Assembly: GCA_002862165.1 (NCBI GenBank)
Contig: PKCL01000217.1
Span: 1-11,290, forward strand
Origin: Planctomycetaceae bacterium
GTDB lineage: Bacteria > Planctomycetota > Planctomycetia > Pirellulales > UBA1268
Direction of reading: 5' to 3'
DNA length: 11,290 nucleotides
In this document: positions 1-6,949 of the stretch, in pieces
How positions within the stretch are numbered: the stretch's first letter is position 1
How the letters are laid out: the number at the start of each line of letters is the position of its first letter
The notes under the pieces: generated by a model
What the model saw: only the letters and a program-made list of their open reading frames with translations
Told to the model about the DNA's origin: nothing
The model's database searches: none
Position numbers and translations under genes: made by a program

Positions 1-849
1 GGCATCGACAAGGAATTCGACCGTGCCGGCGTTTTCATATCTGGCAGTTTGGCCGATAGCAATTGCCGCATCACATATTTGGTTTCGCATCGCGGGCGAA
101 AGGTTTGGGGCGGGAGCAACTTCTACTACTTTTTGGTGTCGACGCTGCACGGAACAGTCTCGCTCAAAAAGGTGTACAAGGTTTCCATGGGTGTCTCCCA
201 GTAACTGAACTTCGATGTGTCTCGCACGTTCGATGAACTTTTCAATGAAGACGCTTGTACTCCCGAAAGCAGTTTTACTTTCGCGTTGAGCGCTCTCTAG
301 CTCAGTAGGAAGTTCTTCTTTGTTGCGAACAATTCGCATGCCACGACCACCACCACCATGCGCGGCTTTCAACATGACTGGGAAACCAAGTTCTTCGGCA
401 GTGCCAATTGCCTCTTCAATACTTTCAACAGCACGTGATGATCCTGCGAGTATTGGCACGCCAGCTTGTACAGCCAGTTCACGCGCAGCAGTTTTGTCAC
501 CGAGGTTTTCGAGTAGTTCCACTCGTGGTCCAACAAAAATAATTCCGGCTTCATTACACGCTCGTGCGAATTCAGCGTTTTCAGAAAGGAAACCGTATCC
601 CGGATGAATTGCGTCGACGTTGTGTTCTTTCGCCAATGCAACAATTCCAGCAATATCCAGATAACTGCGTAATGGTTCTCCAGCACGTCCTATGAGATAT
701 GCTTCGTCTGCTTTAAAGCGATGTAAGGAGAATCTGTCTTCGTGGGCGTAAATAGCTACCGTTCTCATACCGAGTTCATGTGCTGACCGGAAAACCCGGA
801 TAGCAATTTCACTACGGTTTGCAACAAGAAGTTTTTGAATTGATTGCAT
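1..849 (-). CDS. pyc: Pyruvate carboxylase, N-terminal (biotin carboxylase) part, truncated by the window edge
   Basis: The first 283 codons of a biotin-dependent carboxylase, open to the left edge. It begins MQSIQKLLVANRSEIAIRV, the usual first strand of the biotin carboxylase domain, so ATG at 849 is well placed, although no clear Shine-Dalgarno precedes it. The ATP-grasp glycine loop HGGGGRGM is at residues 164-171 and ERDCSVQRRHQK, around the bicarbonate and ATP site, at 229-240. The variant HEDRFSLHRFKADEAY and the block HIEVQLLGDTHGNLVHLF are those of pyruvate carboxylase rather than AccC of acetyl-CoA carboxylase, which has a different sequence at the first of these sites. The full enzyme (normally about 1,150 residues) would also carry carboxyltransferase and biotin carrier domains outside the window. 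It makes oxaloacetate from pyruvate, ATP and bicarbonate in the cytoplasm. A separate biotin carboxylase subunit remains possible because the diagnostic C-terminal domains are not visible. It lies 230 bp downstream of tsaB on the same strand. Confidence 0.88.
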   Translation of the reverse strand, partial: MQSIQKLLVANRSEIAIRVFRSAHELGMRTVAIYAHEDRFSLHRFKADEAYLIGRAGEPLRSYLDIAGIVALAKEHNVDAIHPGYGFLSENAEFARACNEAGIIFVGPRVELLENLGDKTAARELAVQAGVPILAGSSRAVESIEEAIGTAEELGFPVMLKAAHGGGGRGMRIVRNKEELPTELESAQRESKTAFGSTSVFIEKFIERARHIEVQLLGDTHGNLVHLFERDCSVQRRHQKVVEVAPAPNLSPAMRNQICDAAIAIGQTARYENAGTVEFLVDA

Positions 850-883
850 GGCAATAATTTCTTGGTCGATGGAAAACCTGGAA

Positions 884-903
884 CCGTCGTCAGGGAACGA
901 CGG
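884..903 (-). promoter_or_regulatory. Perfect 7-bp inverted repeat upstream of pyc
   Basis: CCGTCGT (884-890) and ACGACGG (897-903) are perfect reverse complements around a 6-nt loop. The repeat lies 35 bp upstream of the pyc start in the 230-bp gap between tsaB and pyc. On the minus strand it is followed by only scattered Ts, so it is a poor intrinsic terminator for tsaB. It could be an operator or a leader hairpin for pyc, or chance. No convincing -35/-10 pair was found beside it. Confidence 0.3.
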
Positions 904-1079
904 GACGGAATAAATATCCGCTTTATCTCTATTGGCATCTCGGGGAAAGCGATACTGACGCTATCACCACCCAAAAATACCATATCAGCGTAAATGGTAA
1001 CGTGGGCTTGCAGTCGGTCATACAGGGGAGGCGCGGTGCCGAGAAATAATGGCCTCTTGGAATTGGCGGTGGTTTTCAC

Positions 1080-1838
1080 TCACGCATCTGATCGGTCCTC
1101 GGCGTAACTTGCTCGCAGGTATGTCGGTTTTAATGCAGCGGGCTCCGTGGTCAGTCTTTGTTCGGCTTTGGCAACACCAATGCAGGCTAGTGTCTTGGAG
1201 TTTGGACGCCATGCTGTTGCTGGTGGAACGATTACTGACCCCGGGTTGGTGGATTGTAGTTCTTGGAGCACGTCGTGCTGTAGCGTAAGGCCAGGACCGG
1301 TGACGATTGTTCCACGCATCAACGTACGATGCCATTCCGCTGGTTTCTGCAGCGTGCCCTTACTAACCTGCCAAATGAGACCGTCTATCGGCTTGGTCGC
1401 CGTCGCAACGTATAGTTCTCCACGCCCAGCGTCAAAAATGACCTCTACTCGATCAGCTGGACCACATTCTGCAATTGCCTGCGTCGCCAGGCAGGACACC
1501 GTCGAAACTCCCACAAGTGTGCAATTGTTAGTCCACGCAATGGTCTTTGCTGTGGTAATGCCTACTCGGAGGCCGGTAAAAGGGCCGGGACCTGTAGCCA
1601 CAATAACAAGATCAGTCTTATCAAGTGACCAACCCGCCGATTCAACAGCTGCAGTGAGAACTGGCATGAGGTGTCGCCCCTGACTGCCCGTTTCAGCGAG
1701 ATGAAATTCCTGCATAGCAAGATTATCAACCTGCCATGGTCGGTTTTCTATATCGCAACGTGAGGGAAGTGTTCCGGCGGCTACGCTTCCTGGACTTGTG
1801 CTGGTCTCGATAGCAAGAAACTTCTGAATTGAGGGCAT
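1080..1838 (-). CDS. tsaB: tRNA threonylcarbamoyladenosine (t6A) biosynthesis protein TsaB
   Basis: A protein of 252 residues, a normal length for TsaB, the ASKHA-fold paralogue of TsaD. TsaB pairs with TsaD and TsaE to transfer the threonylcarbamoyl group made by TsaC/TsaC2 onto A37 of ANN-decoding tRNAs. The N-terminal strand FLAIETS (residues 7-13), the hallmark GPGPFTGLRVG loop (83-93) with the preceding strand LVIVAT, FDAGRGELYVA in the middle and the C-terminal ALKPTYLRASYAEDR ending are all typical. The frame is open upstream to a TTG at 1898, but the family begins at about the MPSIQKFLAIETS methionine, so ATG 1838 is preferred. The Shine-Dalgarno is weak. The gene is divergent from the metallophosphoesterase gene and upstream of pyc on the same strand. 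tsaC, tsaD and tsaE are not in the window. Confidence 0.92.
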   Translation of the reverse strand: MPSIQKFLAIETSTSPGSVAAGTLPSRCDIENRPWQVDNLAMQEFHLAETGSQGRHLMPVLTAAVESAGWSLDKTDLVIVATGPGPFTGLRVGITTAKTIAWTNNCTLVGVSTVSCLATQAIAECGPADRVEVIFDAGRGELYVATATKPIDGLIWQVSKGTLQKPAEWHRTLMRGTIVTGPGLTLQHDVLQELQSTNPGSVIVPPATAWRPNSKTLACIGVAKAEQRLTTEPAALKPTYLRASYAEDRSDA

Positions 1839-2053
1839 GAGGGAAGCCTGCTTGACCGTAATCGAACCGTGAACGAAATTGTTGTAGTATAAAGTCAAAG
1901 TGAGCTTGGTAGATTACATCGTCCAACTATTATTTATTGTGTAATTTTCTGTATTTCAAAATTTCTGCAATGTTTCCGGCGTCTTGTCGAAGGCCCTGTG
2001 AGACTGCTCAAACACAGAGTACTTGAGGCTGATTTACCAACAGGGAAGTATTT
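1839..2053. other. Divergent intergenic region between tsaB and the metallophosphoesterase gene
   Basis: About 215 bp of AT-rich sequence that must carry the promoters of both divergent genes. On the minus strand a TATACT box (1891-1886) lies about 50 bp upstream of the tsaB start, but no good -35 hexamer is correctly spaced from it. On the plus strand no hexamer pair stands out. The longest plus-strand ORF noticed here is an 18-codon ATG frame with no features, so no gene is called. Confidence 0.4.
2042..2048 (+). promoter_or_regulatory. Ribosome binding site for the metallophosphoesterase GTG start
   Basis: AGGGAAG ends 5 nt before the GTG at 2054. This supports that non-ATG start, which also places the family's first beta strand right at the N-terminus. 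Confidence 0.6.
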
Positions 2054-2824
2054 GTGAAGATTGCACTTATTAGCGACATCCATGGAAACCTTGAGGCGCT
2101 CACAGCGGTTCTCGAGGATATTGATGGTCAGAGCGTCGATGCGATCTACTGTCTCGGCGATGTTGTTGGATACGGCCCCAATCCATGTGAGTGTTTGGCC
2201 ACTATTCGTGATCGCTGTGCAAAAGTAATTCTTGGGAATCATGACCAAGGTGCATTATTTGATCCAGATGGATTTAACGTAGGGGCGGAACGAGCTATTC
2301 GTTGGACGCGGGATCAACTCGAGTTTCATGATCAGCGGGTGCGTCGCTCAGAAGACAACCTTTTTGACTTTCTTGGTGAATTACCAAGAAGTTTTAAGGA
2401 AGGCGAGATGCTTTTTGTTCATGGTTCAGCAAGACGCCCACTCGACGAGTATGTATTTCCTGAGGACATATACAATCCACTCAAACTCAAGCATATATTT
2501 GAACTTGTTACTCGGCTGTGTTTCCAAGGCCATACGCACATCCCTGGAGTGTTTACCATTGCACCAGAGTTCGTAGCTGCGGCTGTTGGCCCCGGCACGA
2601 TAGAGGTCAGAATGGTTTTGCCAAGTTCTAAGGCCATGATCAACGTTGGTTCGGTAGGGCAGCCTAGAGATAATGACCCACGGGCGTGCTATGTGATTGT
2701 CGAAGATTTTGAGACGGTGCGATATCGGCGAATAAAGTACGATAACAAAGGAACTTCTGACAAGATTTACAAGATTCCAGAACTGGACAATTTCCTCGGG
2801 GATCGGCTTCTCGTGGGGCGTTAA
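2054..2824 (+). CDS. Calcineurin-like metallophosphoesterase family protein (YfcE/COG0639-like)
   Basis: A 256-residue cytoplasmic enzyme with the full set of metal-binding motifs of the calcineurin-like phosphoesterase superfamily: SDIHGN (D8, H10), GDVVGYGP (D36), GNHD (N62, H63, D64), VHGS (H123) and GHTH (H160, H162). These residues normally bind a two-metal centre that hydrolyses phosphomonoesters or phosphodiesters. The GYGPNPCEC stretch after the second motif and the late INVGSVGQPRD segment are typical of bacterial YfcE-type and ApaH-related single-domain members. The substrate cannot be told from sequence; 2',3'-cyclic phosphodiesters, nucleotides or phosphoproteins are all possible. 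Start is GTG with a Shine-Dalgarno. It is 89 bp upstream of yidC on the same strand and may be co-transcribed with it, though a hairpin lies between them. There is no signal peptide or membrane segment. Confidence 0.88.
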   Translation: MKIALISDIHGNLEALTAVLEDIDGQSVDAIYCLGDVVGYGPNPCECLATIRDRCAKVILGNHDQGALFDPDGFNVGAERAIRWTRDQLEFHDQRVRRSEDNLFDFLGELPRSFKEGEMLFVHGSARRPLDEYVFPEDIYNPLKLKHIFELVTRLCFQGHTHIPGVFTIAPEFVAAAVGPGTIEVRMVLPSSKAMINVGSVGQPRDNDPRACYVIVEDFETVRYRRIKYDNKGTSDKIYKIPELDNFLGDRLLVGR

Positions 2825-2834
2825 CAAAAACAAA

Positions 2835-2858
2835 AATCGGAGGGCACCCCTCCTGATT
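2835..2858 (-). terminator. Stem-loop whose T-tract lies on the minus strand (antisense-oriented terminator-like hairpin)
   Basis: GGAGGG (2839-2844) pairs with CCCTCC (2848-2853) around a CAC loop. The stem continues through AATC (2835-2838) with GATT (2855-2858) past one bulged T at 2854. On the plus strand it follows the metallophosphoesterase stop by 10 nt but lacks a downstream U-run. On the minus strand the stem is followed by TTTTTGTTTTTG, the classic intrinsic terminator layout. As written it would best stop antisense transcription coming back from yidC. It might still act weakly on the plus strand. Confidence 0.45.
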
Positions 2859-2913
2859 AGACCGGAAACAGGCTACACTACGTTTTTTCCTTTAGGATTT
2901 TCATTAAATCATC

Positions 2914-5277
2914 GTGGAACGACGCTACGCTGTTTTTATTGCTCTTTCGTTGGCTGCTGTTCTGGGCAGCCAGGTCATGCGCACGATTCTGTTTCCGCAG
3001 GCAGATAAAGCACCGCCGATTGCTGACACGGCCGCGGGTAATGGAGACATTGCAACGCAAGACAAGGCAGCCAAGCAAAATAAGCTTGACATCACGGAAA
3101 GCACTCATGCACCTTCAACGGAGTCAGGTCGTGCGGTTGGGGATCAGTCAGTCGGCGGGCCCGCGGGCGAAGTGGACTCAAAGACCGATCGGTCGGCATC
3201 ACCATCATCGCCGCGGCGGCATCTCTCATTGGGTTCACTTCAACCTGATGGTCCGGCCGGCATGCTTGTTACGCTGTCGAGTCGTGGAGCAAGTGTAGAA
3301 CGTATTGAATTGGCTGGTGAACAGTTTCACGATCAGGATGATCGCGGGGCATACATCGGTCACTTTGCAGCAGATGTTGTTCCTGAGGGGTGTCGACTCG
3401 GCATCGTTGGTGATGGCACTCCAGCAGCGAATGCTGGGCTGAAAGCCGGAGATGTTCTTGTTCGTGTGTCTGATTCAACAACACCAGACCCACAAAGTCT
3501 TATTTCTGTATTGGCTCGCCTGAAGCCAGGTCAGAGTTTTCCTGTCGTCTTTCGTCGGCCACAGGGACAATCGCTCGGTCGTGAGCAAACTATAGAAGTA
3601 GCTGCAACACGGCGTCCCCTTGAGGTCATACGGCCAGAGTTTAGTACGGTCCCTGTTGTAGATGTTAATGCAGGGTTTCACGACCCGCTTTCCTTCCGTA
3701 TAGCGATTGCATCTCGAGACGGACAGAAGCGTCCGGAAGATGGCGAAATAGCTGGAAATAAGCTTGAACAAAAAGACTGGGAGGCGACGGTAGCAGATGA
3801 TGGAATGTCTATCGAGTTTCGTCGAACTCTGGATGCAGGTTTGGTTGTTGTGAAACAATATCGCCTTGTAACTGCAGCAGACAATCCAGTGGGCACGGTA
3901 GATGACGATCGTGCAGGTCGGTATCGGTTGCAACTCAGGGTGTCGTTTGTGGCCCCACAACAGACTCGTCTTGAATACACCATCGATGGTCCAAATGGTC
4001 TTCCTACAGAGGGATGGTGGTACGCAGCTCGAGTATCTCGGTCATGGGGTTCACTGGGTGTTCGAGATGTTGCAATGCGTTTTGTGGGCGAACCGTCGAC
4101 GCTCATTAGTGGGCTGACATTGACGGATGAAGACGCTGAGCAAACCGCAAGTGCAATTCTTGACGAAAAGCCACTTTCATTTGCTGGAGTCGATGCTTTG
4201 TATTTTGCGAGTGGATTACTCCCGGCGGTTGAAGGACAGGAAATACCACAGCTTGCAGAAGTGCAATCAGTAGTTGTTGGTGATGTGCCAGAAGCCGCTC
4301 GTCGCAAACTCGTAAACGTGAGTTGTCGATTGTTATCTCGTGAGTTGCAACTCGAGCCCGATGTGCCAGTGACACATCGGTTTGATATATTTGCTGGTCC
4401 AAAACGTCCAAGTCTTCTCGCAACGTTTGGGCGTTCACAGGCATCCATGAATGATCTGGTGTACTACGGATGGTTTGGTTGGGTAGCCCGGCCAATGATT
4501 GCAATCCTGCATGTTCTTCATGCCGTTATTCGGAATTACGGAATCGCCATTATCTTACTGACGGTCATTGTTCGCGGGGCAATGTTTCCAATTAGTCGAA
4601 AGCAGGCGTTGTCATCACAGAAAATGCAGGTTCTGCAGCCAGAAATGAAGGCTATTGCAGAGAAGTACAAAAACGATCCACAGAAACGGACGATGGTTAC
4701 TCAGGAGCTTTGGAAGAAGCATAGCTATAACCCAGCCGGTGGATGTCTATTAGTTTTCATTCAGATTCCAATCTTTATGGGTCTTTATCGTTCATTGGCG
4801 ACAGATGTTGAACTGAGACAGGCACCACTCTTTACATCGGCTATTCGCTGGTGCTCGAACCTTGCCGCGCCAGATATGATGCTCGATTGGTCTGGTTTTA
4901 TGCCAGCTTTTTTAGTCGCACCAGAGGGCTGGCTTGGCCCATATTTGAATCTTTTTCCACTCCTGACTATTGGGCTCTTTTTGTGGCAGCAAAAGCTTTT
5001 CATGCCGCCCGCTGTCGACGAACAGTCAAAGATGCAGCAGCAAGTCATGAAGTATATGATGTTTTTTATGGCCTTAATGTTTTTCAAGGTGCCGTGTGGT
5101 TTATGTCTGTATTTTATTGCATCAAGTCTTTGGGGCATTGCGGAGCGGCTTCTACTTCCAACAACAAAGCCAGGTAGTGCACTTGCCGGAGCAGGTGGCC
5201 CAACAGTAGTAGATGCAATAAGTAGTAAGCCAGCCGACCGATCCTCCGGTGGGCGAAAGCGTCGAAAACGACGATAG
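2914..5277 (+). CDS. yidC: Membrane protein insertase YidC (Oxa1 family) with a PDZ-like insert in the periplasmic domain
   Basis: A 787-residue inner-membrane insertase, longer than E. coli YidC (548). It works with or without SecYEG to insert membrane proteins. Residues about 5-25 form the first membrane anchor; 30-105 are a low-complexity Ser/Asp/Gly-rich linker. Residues about 156-232 look like a PDZ domain (GCRLGIVGDGTPAANAGLKAGD followed by DPQSLISVLARLKPGQSF and a strand VVFRR). The rest of the periplasmic domain runs to about 510. The conserved Oxa1 core follows: TM2 about 522-553 with the membrane arginine R554 in ILLTVIVRGAMFP, the cytoplasmic loop, then hydrophobic segments at about 610-628, 677-695 and 711-745. 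The C-terminus is very basic (GGRKRRKRR), as in YidC proteins that contact ribosomes. Start is GTG 2914 with no strong Shine-Dalgarno, giving the MERR N-terminus seen in planctomycete YidC. mnmE follows after 64 bp. Confidence 0.95.
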   Translation: MERRYAVFIALSLAAVLGSQVMRTILFPQADKAPPIADTAAGNGDIATQDKAAKQNKLDITESTHAPSTESGRAVGDQSVGGPAGEVDSKTDRSASPSSPRRHLSLGSLQPDGPAGMLVTLSSRGASVERIELAGEQFHDQDDRGAYIGHFAADVVPEGCRLGIVGDGTPAANAGLKAGDVLVRVSDSTTPDPQSLISVLARLKPGQSFPVVFRRPQGQSLGREQTIEVAATRRPLEVIRPEFSTVPVVDVNAGFHDPLSFRIAIASRDGQKRPEDGEIAGNKLEQKDWEATVADDGMSIEFRRTLDAGLVVVKQYRLVTAADNPVGTVDDDRAGRYRLQLRVSFVAPQQTRLEYTIDGPNGLPTEGWWYAARVSRSWGSLGVRDVAMRFVGEPSTLISGLTLTDEDAEQTASAILDEKPLSFAGVDALYFASGLLPAVEGQEIPQLAEVQSVVVGDVPEAARRKLVNVSCRLLSRELQLEPDVPVTHRFDIFAGPKRPSLLATFGRSQASMNDLVYYGWFGWVARPMIAILHVLHAVIRNYGIAIILLTVIVRGAMFPISRKQALSSQKMQVLQPEMKAIAEKYKNDPQKRTMVTQELWKKHSYNPAGGCLLVFIQIPIFMGLYRSLATDVELRQAPLFTSAIRWCSNLAAPDMMLDWSGFMPAFLVAPEGWLGPYLNLFPLLTIGLFLWQQKLFMPPAVDEQSKMQQQVMKYMMFFMALMFFKVPCGLCLYFIASSLWGIAERLLLPTTKPGSALAGAGGPTVVDAISSKPADRSSGGRKRRKRR

Positions 5278-5341
5278 TGTGAAAATGATCTTCACATGCA
5301 ACTTCTTTTTGGCAATCTGCTTGTAATAGAGCAACGGTGTC

Positions 5342-6769
5342 ATGGACTCCACGATTGATCTTATTGTTGCCCCAGCAACGGCTCCACAGCCAGCAGCTCG
5401 GTCAATCGTTCGTCTTACTGGAGAGGGCCTTCTCGCTGTTTTGTCCCGCCTTTTTGTTTCGGCAGACGGAGGCCCGCTTCAATTACCAGATCGGCACGAG
5501 GCCGCCCGAAATATAGAGGTTCGATTCCACCTTGATTCATTGGGAGCACGATGGGGAGAACTCCCTGTCTCATTACTCTTTTGGCCGGGTCCGGCTGGGC
5601 CTTTAGGTGCTGCAGTTGCCGAGGTCCAACTTCCTGGATCGGCTCCTCTACAGGCAGCGCTGGTGCAGGAAATTTGTCGGTTTGGAGCTCGATTGGCTCG
5701 CGGTGGAGAATTTTCACTACGTAGTTTTCTCGCCGGAAAGATCGACTTACTACAAGCAGAAGCTGTGGTCGCTGTTGTCGATGCAAGAACGCCGCAGGAA
5801 CTTTCTCAAGCACTCGATCGGATGGCGGGAGGCATTGGCAAGAAAGTTGAGGCACTCCGTGAATATCTACTCAATCTTGTTGCAGATATTGAGGCCGCAA
5901 TAGACTTCGCAGATGATTTTACTCCGGATTCTGTTCCGGTGGTAAATATCAATGAAGATGCAATCGGACCAAAAATTCATTACGTGTGCCAGCAGCTCGA
6001 TCATGTTGCCGCTCAGTTGGCGGCTCGTGATAGTGGTGGGCAGGGTGGCCTGCCACGGGTCGTTCTAGCTGGACCACCAAATATCGGTAAAAGTAGTCTC
6101 TTTAACCGTTTGGTTGGACGTGACATTGCGCTTGTGGAAAACGAAGCGGGCACGACTCGAGATTGGATCGCTAGTGAGCTATACGATGCTGGTGGAATTG
6201 TTACATGCGTCCTTGTTGATCTCGCAGGTATAGGCCGGCTGCACAAGGTCAGTGATAGTTTTCCAACTGAGTGCGAAGTGAGTGTGGCAGCTGATAAGGT
6301 TGCGAGAGAAGAAATTCGTCGGGCAGATGTTGTTGTTGCATGTCACGAGCTCGAGACAGAGTACAAAGCAGAGTTAGAAGATCTTGCTGCTGAATATATT
6401 CCTGTTGTAACCCGTATTGATCAGAGTTATGGCGGCAACGCTTCCACTGGCGGCCGTGGGTGTATCCACACAAGTGCTGTAACAGGCCTCGGTGTCGAGG
6501 AACTGAGGCGACGGATATTGGATACAGTTTCAGCGATACATCGTGAAACACCTGCCACAACAAGGCTTCGTGTTGGGATTTCAGAAGCGCGTGAATCTCT
6601 TTTTCACGCCGAAAAAGATTTGGCACATTGTGACGGTGTGCCGCCAGATGAAGCCCTTCTTGCGATACTTCTTCGACAGGCTATTGACGCTTTAGGTGAG
6701 GTGACAGGAGCAGTGGTAGGCACCGACATTCTTGACCGAGTGTTTTCTCGTCATTGTATTGGAAAGTAG
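5342..6769 (+). CDS. mnmE: tRNA uridine-5-carboxymethylaminomethyl modification GTPase MnmE (divergent)
   Basis: A 475-residue three-domain GTPase that acts with MnmG to modify wobble U34 of certain tRNAs. The N-terminal folate-binding domain includes ARLARGGEFSLRSFLAGKIDLLQAEAV. The inserted G domain has P-loop GPPNIGKS (244-251), whose N247 matches the potassium-binding Asn of E. coli MnmE. It also has switch AGTTRD (269-274) and DLAG (293-296). The chain ends in HCIGK, with C472 the family's essential C-terminal cysteine. Several positions are unusual: the fourth guanine-base motif reads TRID (357-360) instead of NKxD, G3 has Leu in place of Thr, and the N-terminal glycine-rich PGRGG.G segment is replaced by PQPAARS. 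The domain order and C-terminus are intact, so it is probably functional. ATG 5342 has only a weak Shine-Dalgarno. It lies 64 bp after yidC, a common pairing. Confidence 0.9.
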   Translation: MDSTIDLIVAPATAPQPAARSIVRLTGEGLLAVLSRLFVSADGGPLQLPDRHEAARNIEVRFHLDSLGARWGELPVSLLFWPGPAGPLGAAVAEVQLPGSAPLQAALVQEICRFGARLARGGEFSLRSFLAGKIDLLQAEAVVAVVDARTPQELSQALDRMAGGIGKKVEALREYLLNLVADIEAAIDFADDFTPDSVPVVNINEDAIGPKIHYVCQQLDHVAAQLAARDSGGQGGLPRVVLAGPPNIGKSSLFNRLVGRDIALVENEAGTTRDWIASELYDAGGIVTCVLVDLAGIGRLHKVSDSFPTECEVSVAADKVAREEIRRADVVVACHELETEYKAELEDLAAEYIPVVTRIDQSYGGNASTGGRGCIHTSAVTGLGVEELRRRILDTVSAIHRETPATTRLRVGISEARESLFHAEKDLAHCDGVPPDEALLAILLRQAIDALGEVTGAVVGTDILDRVFSRHCIGK

Positions 6770-6802
6770 TGAAAACAAGTGTTGGTTCACAGTTAGCTGT
6801 AT

Positions 6803-6949
6803 ATGGAACGAATCTTTAGGCACGCTATCCTGTATTTTGTGTTGCTGAGTATCGTGTTTTGCTTTTATTGTCCGGCGTGGGTGCCTCAGGGAAGTTGCCC
6901 GCCTAACCTGCGAACATGTGGAGAGAATCATGGTTTCAAGCCAGTTTGA
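6803..6949 (+). CDS. Possible small hydrophobic peptide, 48 residues, function unknown
   Basis: An ATG-started frame in the gap between mnmE and the dehydrogenase gene, overlapping the start of the latter by 20 bp in another frame. The peptide has a short basic N-terminus (MERIFRH), an uninterrupted hydrophobic stretch at residues 8-23 (AILYFVLLSIVFCFYC) and a short polar tail with two cysteines (C32, C39). This is the layout of a signal peptide or single-pass membrane microprotein. No Shine-Dalgarno precedes the ATG and I recognise no family. The overlap would allow translational coupling to the dehydrogenase. AT-rich intergenic DNA can encode such stretches by chance, so this is a candidate only. 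Confidence 0.25.
   Translation: MERIFRHAILYFVLLSIVFCFYCPAWVPQGSCPPNLRTCGENHGFKPV
6920..6925 (+). promoter_or_regulatory. Ribosome binding site that sets the dehydrogenase start at ATG 6930
   Basis: GGAGAG ends 4 nt before ATG 6930. The same frame also has a GTG at 6918, but this purine-rich site lies downstream of that codon and cannot serve it, so 6930 is preferred. Confidence 0.65.

Noticed and set aside
765..1079. A 104-codon minus-strand frame starting with GTG right after the tsaB stop
   Set aside because: It has no ribosome binding site, no recognisable domain, and its last third overlaps the conserved start of pyc in another frame. It is more likely intergenic read-through of an open frame.
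1147..1683. A 178-codon plus-strand frame
   Set aside because: It lies entirely opposite tsaB, whose family motifs are unmistakable. It shows no domain features.
1839..1898. A longer N-terminus for tsaB from TTG 1898
   Set aside because: The extra 20 residues are not seen in the family, which starts at about the MPSIQKFLAIETS methionine.
3678..4448. A 256-codon minus-strand frame
   Set aside because: It is antisense to yidC and has a low-complexity Ser/Arg/Thr-rich composition typical of the shadow of a real gene.
5278..5296. A 6-bp inverted repeat (TGTGAA/TTCACA) just after the yidC stop, resembling a CRP-type site or terminator
   Set aside because: The TGTGA and TCACA half-sites are 9 bp apart rather than the 6 of a CRP site, and the short T-run begins 9 nt past the stem, so neither role is supported.
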